Source: an uncultured Mollicutes bacterium
GTDB taxonomy: Bacteria; Bacillota_I; Bacilli_A; RFN20; CAG-826
Direction: 5' to 3'
Length of the DNA stretch: 36,003 bases
NCBI GenBank assembly: GCA_900540385.1
Contig: UQFY01000017.1
Span: forward strand, 1-36,003
Made by a program: the position numbers and the translations under genes. The notes under the pieces were generated by a model, which was not told the origin of the DNA, ran no database searches, and saw only the letters and a list, made by a program, of their open reading frames with translations. Shown piece after piece: positions 24,233 to 32,850 of the stretch. Numbering within the stretch: the stretch's first letter is position 1; every line of letters begins with the position of its first letter.

Positions 24233-25516
24233 TTATTTCTTAATTGGTTTTAAGACGGATATGCCACCCATGAATGGACGGAGAACTTCAGGGATGATGA
24301 CGGAGCCATCAGCTTGTTGATTTTGTTCCAAGAGGGCCGGGAAGACACGGGAAGTTGCTAAGCCAGAACCATTTAAGGTATGGCAGAAATGCATTTTGCC
24401 TTCTTTATCCTTGTAACGGATCATGCCACGTCTTGCTTGATAATCTCTTGCGTTAGAAACGGAAGAGACTTCCTTGAAGATACCCATAGATGGAATCCAA
24501 ACTTCAATATCATAGGTTCTTGCCATAGAATGAGAACAATCGCCAGCAGCAAGTTTATCAAGTTGATAACAAAGTCCTAAACCTTCAAGAAGGTGTTGAG
24601 CTTTCTTAACGAGTTCGTCGAAGGCTGCATCAGAACCAGTATCTGTGGTGTATTGAACCATTTCCACTTTATCGAATTGATAGCCACGGATCATACCTCT
24701 TTCTTCGGTACGATAGGATCCTGCTTCACGACGATAGCAAGGAGTATAAGCGAAATATTTCTTTGGAAGGTCATCTTCTGAAAGAACTTCATCACGATGG
24801 AGATTCACCAATGCTGTTTCAGCGGTTGGAAGAATGAATTTCTTAGGTTCGGTTCCTTCAAGCCAGAAAACATCGTTTTTGAATTTAGGGAATTGCCCGG
24901 CAGTGAATCCGGATGCTTCATTCAATAAATGAGGTGGAAGAATCATCGTATATCCATCGGCAAGATGGGTAGAAATGAAGTAGTTTAATAACGCCCATTC
25001 GAGTTGAGCTCCTAAGCCGGTATAAATCCAAGAACCGGTTCCGGAAATCTTTGCGGCACGTTTATAATCGATTAAGCCTAAAGATTCCGCCAATTCAACG
25101 TGATCCTTTGGTGTGAAACCATCAAATGTAGGTTTCTTTCCCCAAGAATAAATTGGATGGTTGTTCTCTTTTCCTCCACCGACTAAATCTGGGTCTGGAA
25201 GGTTTGGAAGAACTTCGATTTGAGATTGAATTTCATTCTCTACTTTTTTAAGTTCTTCTTCATGATCTTTATTCTTTGCAGCTAATTCTTTAACTTCTTT
25301 AAAGATTGCTTGGACATCTCCGCCCTCTTTCTTTACTTGAGGAACGGATTTGGAAAGACGGTTTTGTTGAGCTTTATTCTCTTCAACCTCTTTCGTAAGT
25401 TCTCTTCTCTTTTGAAAAAGAGAGAGTAATGGAGCAGGATCAAAATCCCAGAGTTTTTTCGCTAAAGCCTCTTTCACATACTCTGGCTTTGCTTCAATTA
25501 ATTTTGGGTCAATCAT
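24233..25516 (-). CDS. serS: Seryl-tRNA synthetase
   Basis: A 427-residue class II aminoacyl-tRNA synthetase that charges tRNA-Ser and tRNA-Sec-type tRNAs with serine. The first 105 residues form the long antiparallel coiled-coil tRNA-binding arm (Lys/Glu-rich). Motif 2 is in CYRREAGSYRTEERGMIRGYQF and motif 3 in NGSGLATSRVFPALLE. The length is normal. AAGGAGGG precedes the ATG, which overlaps the stop of the upstream glycosyltransferase gene (ATGA). Its place just beyond the gyr genes matches the Bacilli origin region. Confidence 0.98.
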   Translation of the reverse strand: MIDPKLIEAKPEYVKEALAKKLWDFDPAPLLSLFQKRRELTKEVEENKAQQNRLSKSVPQVKKEGGDVQAIFKEVKELAAKNKDHEEELKKVENEIQSQIEVLPNLPDPDLVGGGKENNHPIYSWGKKPTFDGFTPKDHVELAESLGLIDYKRAAKISGTGSWIYTGLGAQLEWALLNYFISTHLADGYTMILPPHLLNEASGFTAGQFPKFKNDVFWLEGTEPKKFILPTAETALVNLHRDEVLSEDDLPKKYFAYTPCYRREAGSYRTEERGMIRGYQFDKVEMVQYTTDTGSDAAFDELVKKAQHLLEGLGLCYQLDKLAAGDCSHSMARTYDIEVWIPSMGIFKEVSSVSNARDYQARRGMIRYKDKEGKMHFCHTLNGSGLATSRVFPALLEQNQQADGSVIIPEVLRPFMGGISVLKPIKK

Positions 25517-26520
25517 TTTGTGGAACCCTCCTTATTTAATAACAACGACTCATATATCGTTTTCAGGGATGAACCAAGTCTCATTAGATCGTTTTCTTCC
25601 GCGACCTGATACCCCGACATTATAGTCTCTTCCAAATCCTTTTGTGAGAAGGAAGGAAGAATATTCACACTTTTTTCCATCGTAGGTAACATCGTTATCC
25701 CTTTGATGGTCTTTTTTTCTTCCTCTGCATTCAATAAAAATACAGGGGTTTTGCAGGCAAAATTCTCCAAAACAAGCATTTCTTTCCCAAAAAGAGAGCC
25801 AAATAAGAGCAAGCCTGAGGCTCCTTTCAAGGCTGAACGATACAAATCATCCGCAAGAAGAGGGAGAAAACGAAGGTTTTTTGGATTTCTCTTATTCAAG
25901 GAATTTAAAGGAGATGCCTTACCTCCATAATCCCCTCCTATGAAGAAGAAACGACATTCCGGTACGGCTTCCGCTAGCTTTTTCAATTTTGTTAATGTCT
26001 TTTTATCCGCATACGTCCCAACACTTAAGAAATATTTTTCGTTCTCACCAAATCGTTCGTAATAAAAGAAGGATTTTTTAACAACGTCATCCAATATTTC
26101 GAAACGAAGAGGATTTACGCCTGGAGTGACAACTTCAATTCTTTTTTCGGGAAAGTTCTTTTGCAAGATTTCTTTTGCCTCGAGATTAGGGACAAGGATG
26201 CAGTCTGACATCTCAAGAAGCTTTTTCCCTTTTAGAGTGAGAGTGTAATCTCCCAAAACGTTTCTAGAAAGGAAGGAAGCGAATGGGTCATCTTCCGTAT
26301 AGAAGGCGCTCGTCACAATCGGAATTCCTTCTTCCTTCGCCTCTTTCGCTAATGCTTCATCGAGAGGGGAAAGAAGGTGACAAATATCCGCTTTCGCATA
26401 AATGGAATCGACCCATACGATATTTTGGAGCTCCAGGGCCCCTTTGATGTTCTTTCTTAGACGAGTGCCTAAGAAAGCGTCTTTAGAAGGCCCTGGATCA
26501 AAATGAATCAGAATTCTCAT
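25513..26520 (-). CDS. GT-B-type glycosyltransferase (GT4-like)
   Basis: A 335-residue cytoplasmic protein with the two-domain GT-B pattern: the N-terminal half ends in CILVPNLEAKEIL and VVTPGVNPLRFE, and the C-terminal half starts KYFLSVGTYADKKTL and contains CRFFFIGGDYGG. These are typical of GT4 enzymes, some of which make glycolipids in Bacilli and Mollicutes. The usual EX7E sugar-nucleotide motif is incomplete: in LFGKEMLVLENFACKTPVF the second Glu is kept, while the first position is Phe. It starts 5 bases after the gyrA stop with no strong Shine-Dalgarno and overlaps serS, so it is coupled to housekeeping genes. Acceptor unknown. Confidence 0.8.
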   Translation of the reverse strand: MRILIHFDPGPSKDAFLGTRLRKNIKGALELQNIVWVDSIYAKADICHLLSPLDEALAKEAKEEGIPIVTSAFYTEDDPFASFLSRNVLGDYTLTLKGKKLLEMSDCILVPNLEAKEILQKNFPEKRIEVVTPGVNPLRFEILDDVVKKSFFYYERFGENEKYFLSVGTYADKKTLTKLKKLAEAVPECRFFFIGGDYGGKASPLNSLNKRNPKNLRFLPLLADDLYRSALKGASGLLLFGSLFGKEMLVLENFACKTPVFLLNAEEEKKTIKGITMLPTMEKSVNILPSFSQKDLEETIMSGYQVAEENDLMRLGSSLKTIYESLLLNKEGSTK

Positions 26521-26525
26521 TCGAA

Positions 26526-29210
26526 TTATTCAACGTCATTTGGCGTTGGGTTGTTGGAGTTATCCCCTTCAGAAACATCATCAGGAGTTGGATTATTCAC
26601 ATCTTCTTCGTTTTGAGCAATCAAAGATGGATTGATTTCATCCTCTTCAACAGGCGTTTCTTCTTCAAGTGTTTCATCTTCGTGCGGGACGATGGCTAAA
26701 GAAGCAACTTTGTTTCCTGGATCAAGAGCGATGACTTTAACACCAACGGTATTTCTTCCGGCAATATGAACTTGAGAAAGTGGGGTGCGGATAACGATGC
26801 CTTTGTTGGTAATGACGATTAAGTCTTCATCACCATTTACAGCACGTAAGGCGGTTAGGGCACCATTCTTTCCGTTATCTTTGATGGAGAAGACACCTTT
26901 TGCACCTCTAGAGGTCAAACGATATCCATCGTAATGAGTGGTCGTACCATCTTCATTGGTAATATCTGTATCTTTGAAGTAAGAAAGTTTTCCGAAGCCA
27001 TTCGAAGTAATAGCGAGGGCCAAAGTTCCGTCCATAGAACCGGTGATGTCAACGAGGTGTGATCCATCTTTCAAATCCATACCAGTGACACCGGCTGCAC
27101 TTCTACCCATTGCACGAACGTCTTCTTCATAGAAGCTACATACTTTGCCATTGCTAGAAGCAAGGGAAATCAAATCGTTTCCATGGGTCTTTTTCACATT
27201 GAGGAGCTCATCACCTTCTCTAAGGGTGATAGCTCTCTTACCATTAGAGTGAATAGAAGCAAATTCGATGAGCTTTGTTCTCTTGACAACACCATTTACG
27301 GTTGCGAAGAAGAGATAATCGCTTTCTGGATAATCATCACAAGGAACGATAGCGACAATCTTTTCATCTTGCGCTAAATTCAATAAGTTAACGGCTGGGA
27401 TACCTTTGGAGTTTCTTTCGCCATCAGGAATCATGTATCCACGTAAACGGTAAACAAATCCTAAGCTGGAGAAGAACATGATATCGGTATGTGTCTTCGT
27501 ATGAAGCATGAGTTGAACGATATCGCCAGAGGTGGTCGTAATGCCTTTTACTCCACGTCCTCCCCTATTTTGCGTACGGAAGGTGTCATCGGACATTCTC
27601 TTAACGTAGCCTTTCTTTGTTAAGACAACGAGGATGTTTTCTTGTGGTAAGAGGTCTTCGTTATCGATATCCGCGGCTTGGTTAGAGATTTCGGTAAGAC
27701 GTTCATCGCCGAATTTATTTTTCACTTCCTCTAATTCTTGAATCATCATCTCGAGGATGTTCTTAGAATCAGAGAGGAGCCAGTTATAATGAGCGATATT
27801 TTTTGTAAGTTCGGCATGTTCGTTTTGGAGTTTTTCTTGTTCCAATCCTTCCAAACGACGAAGAGTCATGGCCAAAATAGCATCGGTTTGAGGTTTCGAA
27901 AGACCAAATCTTTCATTTAATTTAGCTGCGGATTCTTCATCCGTTTTGCTACCACGAATAATGTGGATGACCTCATCAATGTTGTCGTGAGCAAGAATTA
28001 AGCCGGTGACGATATGGTCACGATCCGTATCTCTCTTCAATAAGAATTTGGTACGACGTGTTAAGACATCCATCTGATGATCGATATAGGCTTGGATCAT
28101 TGGAACGATGCCTAAGACTTTTGGTTCGCCATTTAATAAGCAAAGGTTAATAACGCCATAGGTGATTTGAAGTTGGGTGTGTTTCAAAAGATTGTTTGCA
28201 ACAACCTCAGGAATAGTGTCACGACGTATTTCAATCACCACACGGATGCCCTCTTTTGAGGATTCATCACGAATATCGGTAATGCCATCAATCACTTTAT
28301 CACGGACCAAGGAAGCCATGTTTTCAATCATGGCTGCTTTGTTTACTTGGTAAGGGATTTCAGTAACGATAATGGAGGCTTTGCCGGATTCACTTTCTTC
28401 GATGTGGTATTTCGAACGAATGTTAATCGTTCCAGTACCATTGGTGAAATAATCAAGAATTCCTTGGCGACCTAAAATAACGCCACCCGTAGGGAAATCA
28501 GGACCATAGATGTAATTTTGCATTAATTCCAATGGAGTGATTTCTGGATTTCTAGCAACGGCGACGGTCGCGTTGATTGCTTCGGTAAGGTTATGGGTAG
28601 GCATATTCGTGGCCATACCGACAGCAATACCTTCAGAGCCATTCACAAGTAAGTTAGGGAAACGGCTTGGTAAAACGGATGGTTCTCTTTCAGTACCATC
28701 GTAGTTATCAACAAAATCAACGGTGTCCTTGTCTAAATCACGGACCATTTCCACCGCAAGCTTGGTCATACGGGCTTCCGTATAACGCATAGCCGCGGCT
28801 TCATCACCATCAACGTCGCCGAAGTTACCATGTCCATCGGCTAAGCAATATCTCATAGCGAATGGCTGAGCCATACGAACGAGGGTTCCATAAATTGCGC
28901 TATCGCCGTGTGGGTGGTATTTACCCATGACATCACCAACGATACGAGCGCATTTCTTATATGGTTTGCCTGGCTGCATGCCAGATTCGTTCATGCCAAA
29001 GATGATACGTCTTTGAACTGGTTTAAGACCATCACGAACATCCGGGATAGCACGGCTTTCAATGACGGACATCGAATAGTTTAAGAAAGCGTTTTGAACT
29101 TCTTCGGTGATTTCTCTATCGATTAAGCCTGGAACAATACCAGCAACCGCGCCTTCATCGTTAGAAGCGTCGTTATTAACGACTTCTTCATTTTTCTTTT
29201 CTTCTGCCAT
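26526..29210 (-). CDS. gyrA: DNA gyrase subunit A
   Basis: An 894-residue breakage-reunion subunit of gyrase, which introduces negative supercoils. Catalytic Tyr143 lies in AAMRYTEARM. The quinolone-determining region reads KYHPHGDSAIYGTLVRMAQ: Ser104 matches E. coli Ser83, but Gly108 stands at the position of E. coli Asp87. The C-terminal DNA-wrapping domain contains a GyrA box (QNRGGRG in RTQNRGGRGVKG), which supports gyrase rather than topoisomerase IV. The N-terminal 25 residues and C-terminal 55 residues are acidic, low-complexity extensions; the tail repeats NNPTPxDV twice. AAGGAG precedes the ATG, 15 bases after the gyrB stop. Confidence 0.97.
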   Translation of the reverse strand: MAEEKKNEEVVNNDASNDEGAVAGIVPGLIDREITEEVQNAFLNYSMSVIESRAIPDVRDGLKPVQRRIIFGMNESGMQPGKPYKKCARIVGDVMGKYHPHGDSAIYGTLVRMAQPFAMRYCLADGHGNFGDVDGDEAAAMRYTEARMTKLAVEMVRDLDKDTVDFVDNYDGTEREPSVLPSRFPNLLVNGSEGIAVGMATNMPTHNLTEAINATVAVARNPEITPLELMQNYIYGPDFPTGGVILGRQGILDYFTNGTGTINIRSKYHIEESESGKASIIVTEIPYQVNKAAMIENMASLVRDKVIDGITDIRDESSKEGIRVVIEIRRDTIPEVVANNLLKHTQLQITYGVINLCLLNGEPKVLGIVPMIQAYIDHQMDVLTRRTKFLLKRDTDRDHIVTGLILAHDNIDEVIHIIRGSKTDEESAAKLNERFGLSKPQTDAILAMTLRRLEGLEQEKLQNEHAELTKNIAHYNWLLSDSKNILEMMIQELEEVKNKFGDERLTEISNQAADIDNEDLLPQENILVVLTKKGYVKRMSDDTFRTQNRGGRGVKGITTTSGDIVQLMLHTKTHTDIMFFSSLGFVYRLRGYMIPDGERNSKGIPAVNLLNLAQDEKIVAIVPCDDYPESDYLFFATVNGVVKRTKLIEFASIHSNGKRAITLREGDELLNVKKTHGNDLISLASSNGKVCSFYEEDVRAMGRSAAGVTGMDLKDGSHLVDITGSMDGTLALAITSNGFGKLSYFKDTDITNEDGTTTHYDGYRLTSRGAKGVFSIKDNGKNGALTALRAVNGDEDLIVITNKGIVIRTPLSQVHIAGRNTVGVKVIALDPGNKVASLAIVPHEDETLEEETPVEEDEINPSLIAQNEEDVNNPTPDDVSEGDNSNNPTPNDVE

Positions 29211-29225
29211 ATTTGTCTCCTTCCA

Positions 29226-31358
29226 TTAAATATCGAGGTTTTGAACGAATTTAGCGTTCTTAGAGATGAATTCTTTACGTGGCATAACATCATCGCCCAT
29301 AAGGTCGGTGAAGGCTTTGTCAGCTAAAGTAGCATCATCAATGGTGATGCGGATCATTTTTCTAACACTAGGATCCATAGTCGTCTCCCAAAGTTGTTCG
29401 GCGTCCATTTCACCAAGTCCTTTATAACGTTGGAATGGGTATCCTGGTTTTAATTGAAGAGCTTTCTTAAGTTGCTCCAGTTGGTCATCGTTATAAGCGT
29501 AATAAGCTTGTCCTTTGTAATCGATCTTATAAAGTGGAGGTTGAGCGATATAAACGTATCCACCATCAATAAGAGGTTTCATGAAACGATAGAAGAAGGT
29601 AAGTAAAAGAATACGGATGTGGTCACCATCGACATCAGCATCGGTCATGATAACGATTTTGTGATAACGAATCTTGCTGACATCGAAGTTTTCACGGATG
29701 CCAGCACCGATAGCGGTAATCATATTGCCGATTTCAGCATTACGGAAAATACGTTCTTCGTTTGCTTTCTCAACATTAAGGATTTTACCTCTTAAAGGAA
29801 GAATAGCTTGAGTACGTCTATCGCGTCCTGTCTTAGCAGAACCGCCTGCGGAATTACCCTCGACGATATAAAGTTCGCATTCGCTTGGATCCTTAGAAGA
29901 GCAATCTGCTAATTTTCCTGGAAGGGTCGTAATTCCTAAAGAACTCTTACGGGTAGATTCACGTGCTTTTTGAGCAGCCATACGTCCAGAAGCCGCAAGT
30001 TTCACCTTTTCGATGATGAGTTTGGCTTGGTCAGGATGCTCTAAAAGATATTCTTGTAAATAAGAGCCAACAACTGTCGAAACGATCTTACGGACTTCGG
30101 AATTACCAAGTTTGGTTTTAGTTTGTCCTTCGTATTGTGGGTTTGGATGTTTAACGGAAATAACGCAGGTTAAGCCTTCACGGCAATCATCTGTGGTGAA
30201 ATTAGAGGATTTTTCATCCAAGAATTTATTCTTACGTGCGTAATCGTTAATGGTTCTATTTAAGGCAAGGTTAAAACCTTCGACATGGGTTCCGCCTTCT
30301 TTTGTGGAAATGTTGTTACAGAAAGAATAAACACCATCATTGTTGTAGTAATCGGTCCATTGCATAGCAACTTCCGCGTAAATTCTTTCTTTCGTTCCAT
30401 CAAGTAAGGTAACCTCTTCAACGCCTTGGCAATAGAGGACTTCATTGTTGATTGGAAGTTTGCCAGCGTTAATGAAGGAAACGTATTCACGAATACCGCC
30501 GTTATAGAGGAAAACTTCGCTCACAGGGGTCTCTGGGCGTAAATCGGTTAAAGTGATTTTCACGCCGCCATTTAAGAAAGCCATTTGTCTTAAATGGTTT
30601 TTAATGGTGTCGAAATTATAGATTGTTGTTTCAGTGAAGATATCTGGATCAGGTAAGAAATGGACGGAGGTTCCGTGTTCTTCTGATGAGCAGGTTCCAA
30701 CTTTCTTTAAGTGTTCAACAATATGGCCACCATTAACGAATTTGACGTAATAAATACCGCCATCTTTATGAACGGTTACTTCGCAAAGCGTGGAAAGAGC
30801 ATTGACAACAGAAGCGCCGACGCCGTGTAAGCCGCCTGATACTTTATATCCGCCACCTTCGCCGAATTTACCACCAGCATGCAAAATGGTATAAGCTGTT
30901 TCAACACCGGATAAGCCAGATTTAGAAACGATGTCTACAGGAATGCCACGACCGTTATCGGAAACGGTGATGGAATTATCTTTTTCGATGGTTACTTCGA
31001 TATGATCGCAATATCCTGCAAGGGCTTCATCGATGGAGTTATCCACAATTTCCCAAACAAGGTGATGAAGACCAGCGCTAGCGGTTGTCGCGATATACAT
31101 GCCTGGACGTTTTCTAACAGCCTCAAGTCCTTCCAAAACCTGAATGTTTTCAGCGGTATATTTCGCATCCGCTTTCTCGATTTTCTTTTCGTCGGTGACA
31201 TCTTCGATTTTATATTGAAATTTGTCCTCTTCTTTCAAAGATTCCGCGCTAACGCCGCTTTCTTTTGCAGCCGTTAAGAGTTCATCTTGACGAATTTCTT
31301 CTTCGTTTTTCGGAGAATCATCCAAACGAACCGATTCGGCTTTTTTCTCTTCTGCCAT
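29226..31358 (-). CDS. gyrB: DNA gyrase subunit B
   Basis: A 710-residue ATPase subunit of gyrase. The GHKL ATP-binding motifs are EIVDNSIDEA, DNGRGIP and a glycine-rich GGLHGVGASVVNALS lid. The TOPRIM domain shows IVEGNSAGGSA and MTDADVDGDHIR, and the C-terminal tail has RYKGLGEMD. I chose the ATG at 31358 since AAGGAGG lies 7 bases before it; the frame extends 16 codons further upstream into recF. The N-terminus carries an unusual charged extension of about 65 residues before VLEGLEAVRKRPGMYI. It begins MAEEKK, like GyrA. One base separates it from recF. Confidence 0.97.
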   Translation of the reverse strand: MAEEKKAESVRLDDSPKNEEEIRQDELLTAAKESGVSAESLKEEDKFQYKIEDVTDEKKIEKADAKYTAENIQVLEGLEAVRKRPGMYIATTASAGLHHLVWEIVDNSIDEALAGYCDHIEVTIEKDNSITVSDNGRGIPVDIVSKSGLSGVETAYTILHAGGKFGEGGGYKVSGGLHGVGASVVNALSTLCEVTVHKDGGIYYVKFVNGGHIVEHLKKVGTCSSEEHGTSVHFLPDPDIFTETTIYNFDTIKNHLRQMAFLNGGVKITLTDLRPETPVSEVFLYNGGIREYVSFINAGKLPINNEVLYCQGVEEVTLLDGTKERIYAEVAMQWTDYYNNDGVYSFCNNISTKEGGTHVEGFNLALNRTINDYARKNKFLDEKSSNFTTDDCREGLTCVISVKHPNPQYEGQTKTKLGNSEVRKIVSTVVGSYLQEYLLEHPDQAKLIIEKVKLAASGRMAAQKARESTRKSSLGITTLPGKLADCSSKDPSECELYIVEGNSAGGSAKTGRDRRTQAILPLRGKILNVEKANEERIFRNAEIGNMITAIGAGIRENFDVSKIRYHKIVIMTDADVDGDHIRILLLTFFYRFMKPLIDGGYVYIAQPPLYKIDYKGQAYYAYNDDQLEQLKKALQLKPGYPFQRYKGLGEMDAEQLWETTMDPSVRKMIRITIDDATLADKAFTDLMGDDVMPRKEFISKNAKFVQNLDI

Positions 31359-31359
31359 A

Positions 31360-32427
31360 TCATTTCCTCCTTGTGGCATTTTCTTTAGAGACGTCGATGA
31401 GGACATCCCCTTTTATTGAATAATCGGCGGTAGTCACGAATACCTGCCCGAGATTCTTTAATAATTTCGTCAATCGTAGAGAGTGTTTATCATCTAACTC
31501 GCTATAAACATCGTCTAGGATTGTGATTGGTTTCTTTTCTTGTTCTTGAATCAAGAAATATGGAGCGATTTTTAAGGCGATAGCCGCTAAGCGGTTTTCA
31601 CCTTGAGAACCATAAAGAGCGATATCATTCCCATCTAACAAGAGCGAGAAGTCTTCACGGTGGACGCCAATCGTCGTCGTTTTGTGAAGAAGGTCGTTGT
31701 CTAAGTTCTTACGATAAAGTTTGCTAGCGGTTTCCCTAAAGTCATTTTCTTTAACAAACGGCTTGTAGATTAAGCGAAGGCTTCTATTGTTCTCATAGAG
31801 AGCATTCGCCACTTCACTAAGGATTTCATTCAATCTTGTTAGATATTCGCGTCTATAGCGGGTTATAGGCTCAGAAACATCGATCAACTGATTGGTGAGT
31901 ACTTCTAGGTAAATTTTATCGGGGTTGGGGGATTTCAAGGCCACGTTTCTTTCTTGAAGGATTTTCCCATATCTTCCGATGAGGGAGAGATAAGGAACGG
32001 ACTCCTTGGAGATCGAAACATCCAAGAAACTTCTTCTTGAGGAAGGGGGATCCTTGAACAGATTGACATCTTCCGGAGAGAATAAAGTGACGTTGACGAG
32101 TTTGGATAATTCACTAAGCCTTTTAACGGGTTTGTCATTCAAGGAAATCTTTTTCCCTTTCGGGGTAATAAGAATTTCAATCTTTCGTGACATCTCGCCC
32201 TCACGCACATACGCGCGTATGAAAGCGGCTTCCTCTCCTTGACGAATAAGTGTTCTGATATCGTTACTTCTCCAGCTTTTACACAAAGAGAGAAGATAGA
32301 TTCCTTCAACAAGATTCGTTTTTCCCGCGCCGTTTTTTCCGATAAGAACATTGTCTTTTTCAGAAAAGTCCAGGCCAAGGGAAGGATAGGAACGGAAATT
32401 CCTAAGCTCTAAACGGGTAATAATCAT
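31360..32427 (-). CDS. recF: DNA replication and repair protein RecF
   Basis: A 355-residue SMC-like ATPase that loads RecA at gaps with RecO and RecR. Walker A GKNGAGKT is near residue 30, the signature-type SQGENR is in ALYGSQGENRLAAIALK, and Walker B is ITILDDVYSELD. The N-terminus MIITRLELRNFRSYPSL is typical. The start overlaps the S4-domain gene stop (ATGA), and the stop is one base from the gyrB start. The order yaaA-recF-gyrB is standard in Bacilli. Confidence 0.96.
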   Translation of the reverse strand: MIITRLELRNFRSYPSLGLDFSEKDNVLIGKNGAGKTNLVEGIYLLSLCKSWRSNDIRTLIRQGEEAAFIRAYVREGEMSRKIEILITPKGKKISLNDKPVKRLSELSKLVNVTLFSPEDVNLFKDPPSSRRSFLDVSISKESVPYLSLIGRYGKILQERNVALKSPNPDKIYLEVLTNQLIDVSEPITRYRREYLTRLNEILSEVANALYENNRSLRLIYKPFVKENDFRETASKLYRKNLDNDLLHKTTTIGVHREDFSLLLDGNDIALYGSQGENRLAAIALKIAPYFLIQEQEKKPITILDDVYSELDDKHSLRLTKLLKNLGQVFVTTADYSIKGDVLIDVSKENATRRK

Positions 32428-32648
32428 TGATGGTTAATTTGAATTACCATCTCAGGAAGTTCAACAATATCCCCAGAACGAATCTTTTTCCCTCTACGGT
32501 TCTCCTCAACTCCATTCACTAAGATTTTGTTGGAGGCAAGATAGGCCTTTGCTTCTCCGCCTTCCATAACAACATCAGCAAACTTCAAGAGTTGTCCTAA
32601 GGTGATGTAATCCGTACGGATGATAACGTTTTTAACTTCTTTCGACAT
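32424..32648 (-). CDS. yaaA: S4-domain RNA-binding protein (YaaA/RlbA family)
   Basis: A 74-residue protein made almost entirely of an S4 RNA-binding domain: ITLGQLLKFADVVMEGGEAKAYLASNKILVNGVEENRRGKKI carries the usual helix-turn-strand pattern. The position between dnaN and recF matches B. subtilis yaaA, linked to ribosome assembly. The Shine-Dalgarno is weak (TTAGGG). It overlaps recF (ATGA). Confidence 0.92.
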   Translation of the reverse strand: MSKEVKNVIIRTDYITLGQLLKFADVVMEGGEAKAYLASNKILVNGVEENRRGKKIRSGDIVELPEMVIQINHQ

Positions 32649-32665
32649 ATTTTTACCCTAAGGAT

Positions 32666-32681
32666 ATTTTACTACGTAGTA
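32666..32681 (-). promoter_or_regulatory. Palindrome and -10 box before yaaA
   Basis: A perfect 12-bp palindrome, TACTACGTAGTA (32670-32681), abuts a minus-strand TAAAAT (32666-32671) about 18 bases before the yaaA ATG. It could be an operator at an internal promoter. Confidence 0.35.
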
Positions 32682-32805
32682 GTAATAAAAAGAAAGCAAA
32701 AAAGTGCTCAATTTTAAGCGAAAAGAATGAGTCTTATAAAATTACCGAAAAACCAATAAAAATCGTTTTTAGAGGGCTTTTTAGCCCCAAAATGGCCAAT
32801 AAACG

Positions 32806-32831
32806 AAAAAAGCGTCAAGTTTTTTTGGCGC
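32806..32831 (-). terminator. Terminator after dnaN
   Basis: On the minus strand GCGCCAA and TTGACGC (one mismatch) around an A-rich loop are followed by TTTTTT. A second hairpin, GGGCT/AGCCC, lies at 32774-32786 without a T-run. It may allow partial read-through into yaaA. Confidence 0.7.
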
Positions 32832-32850
32832 CTATTCGTTTTTTTATGGA

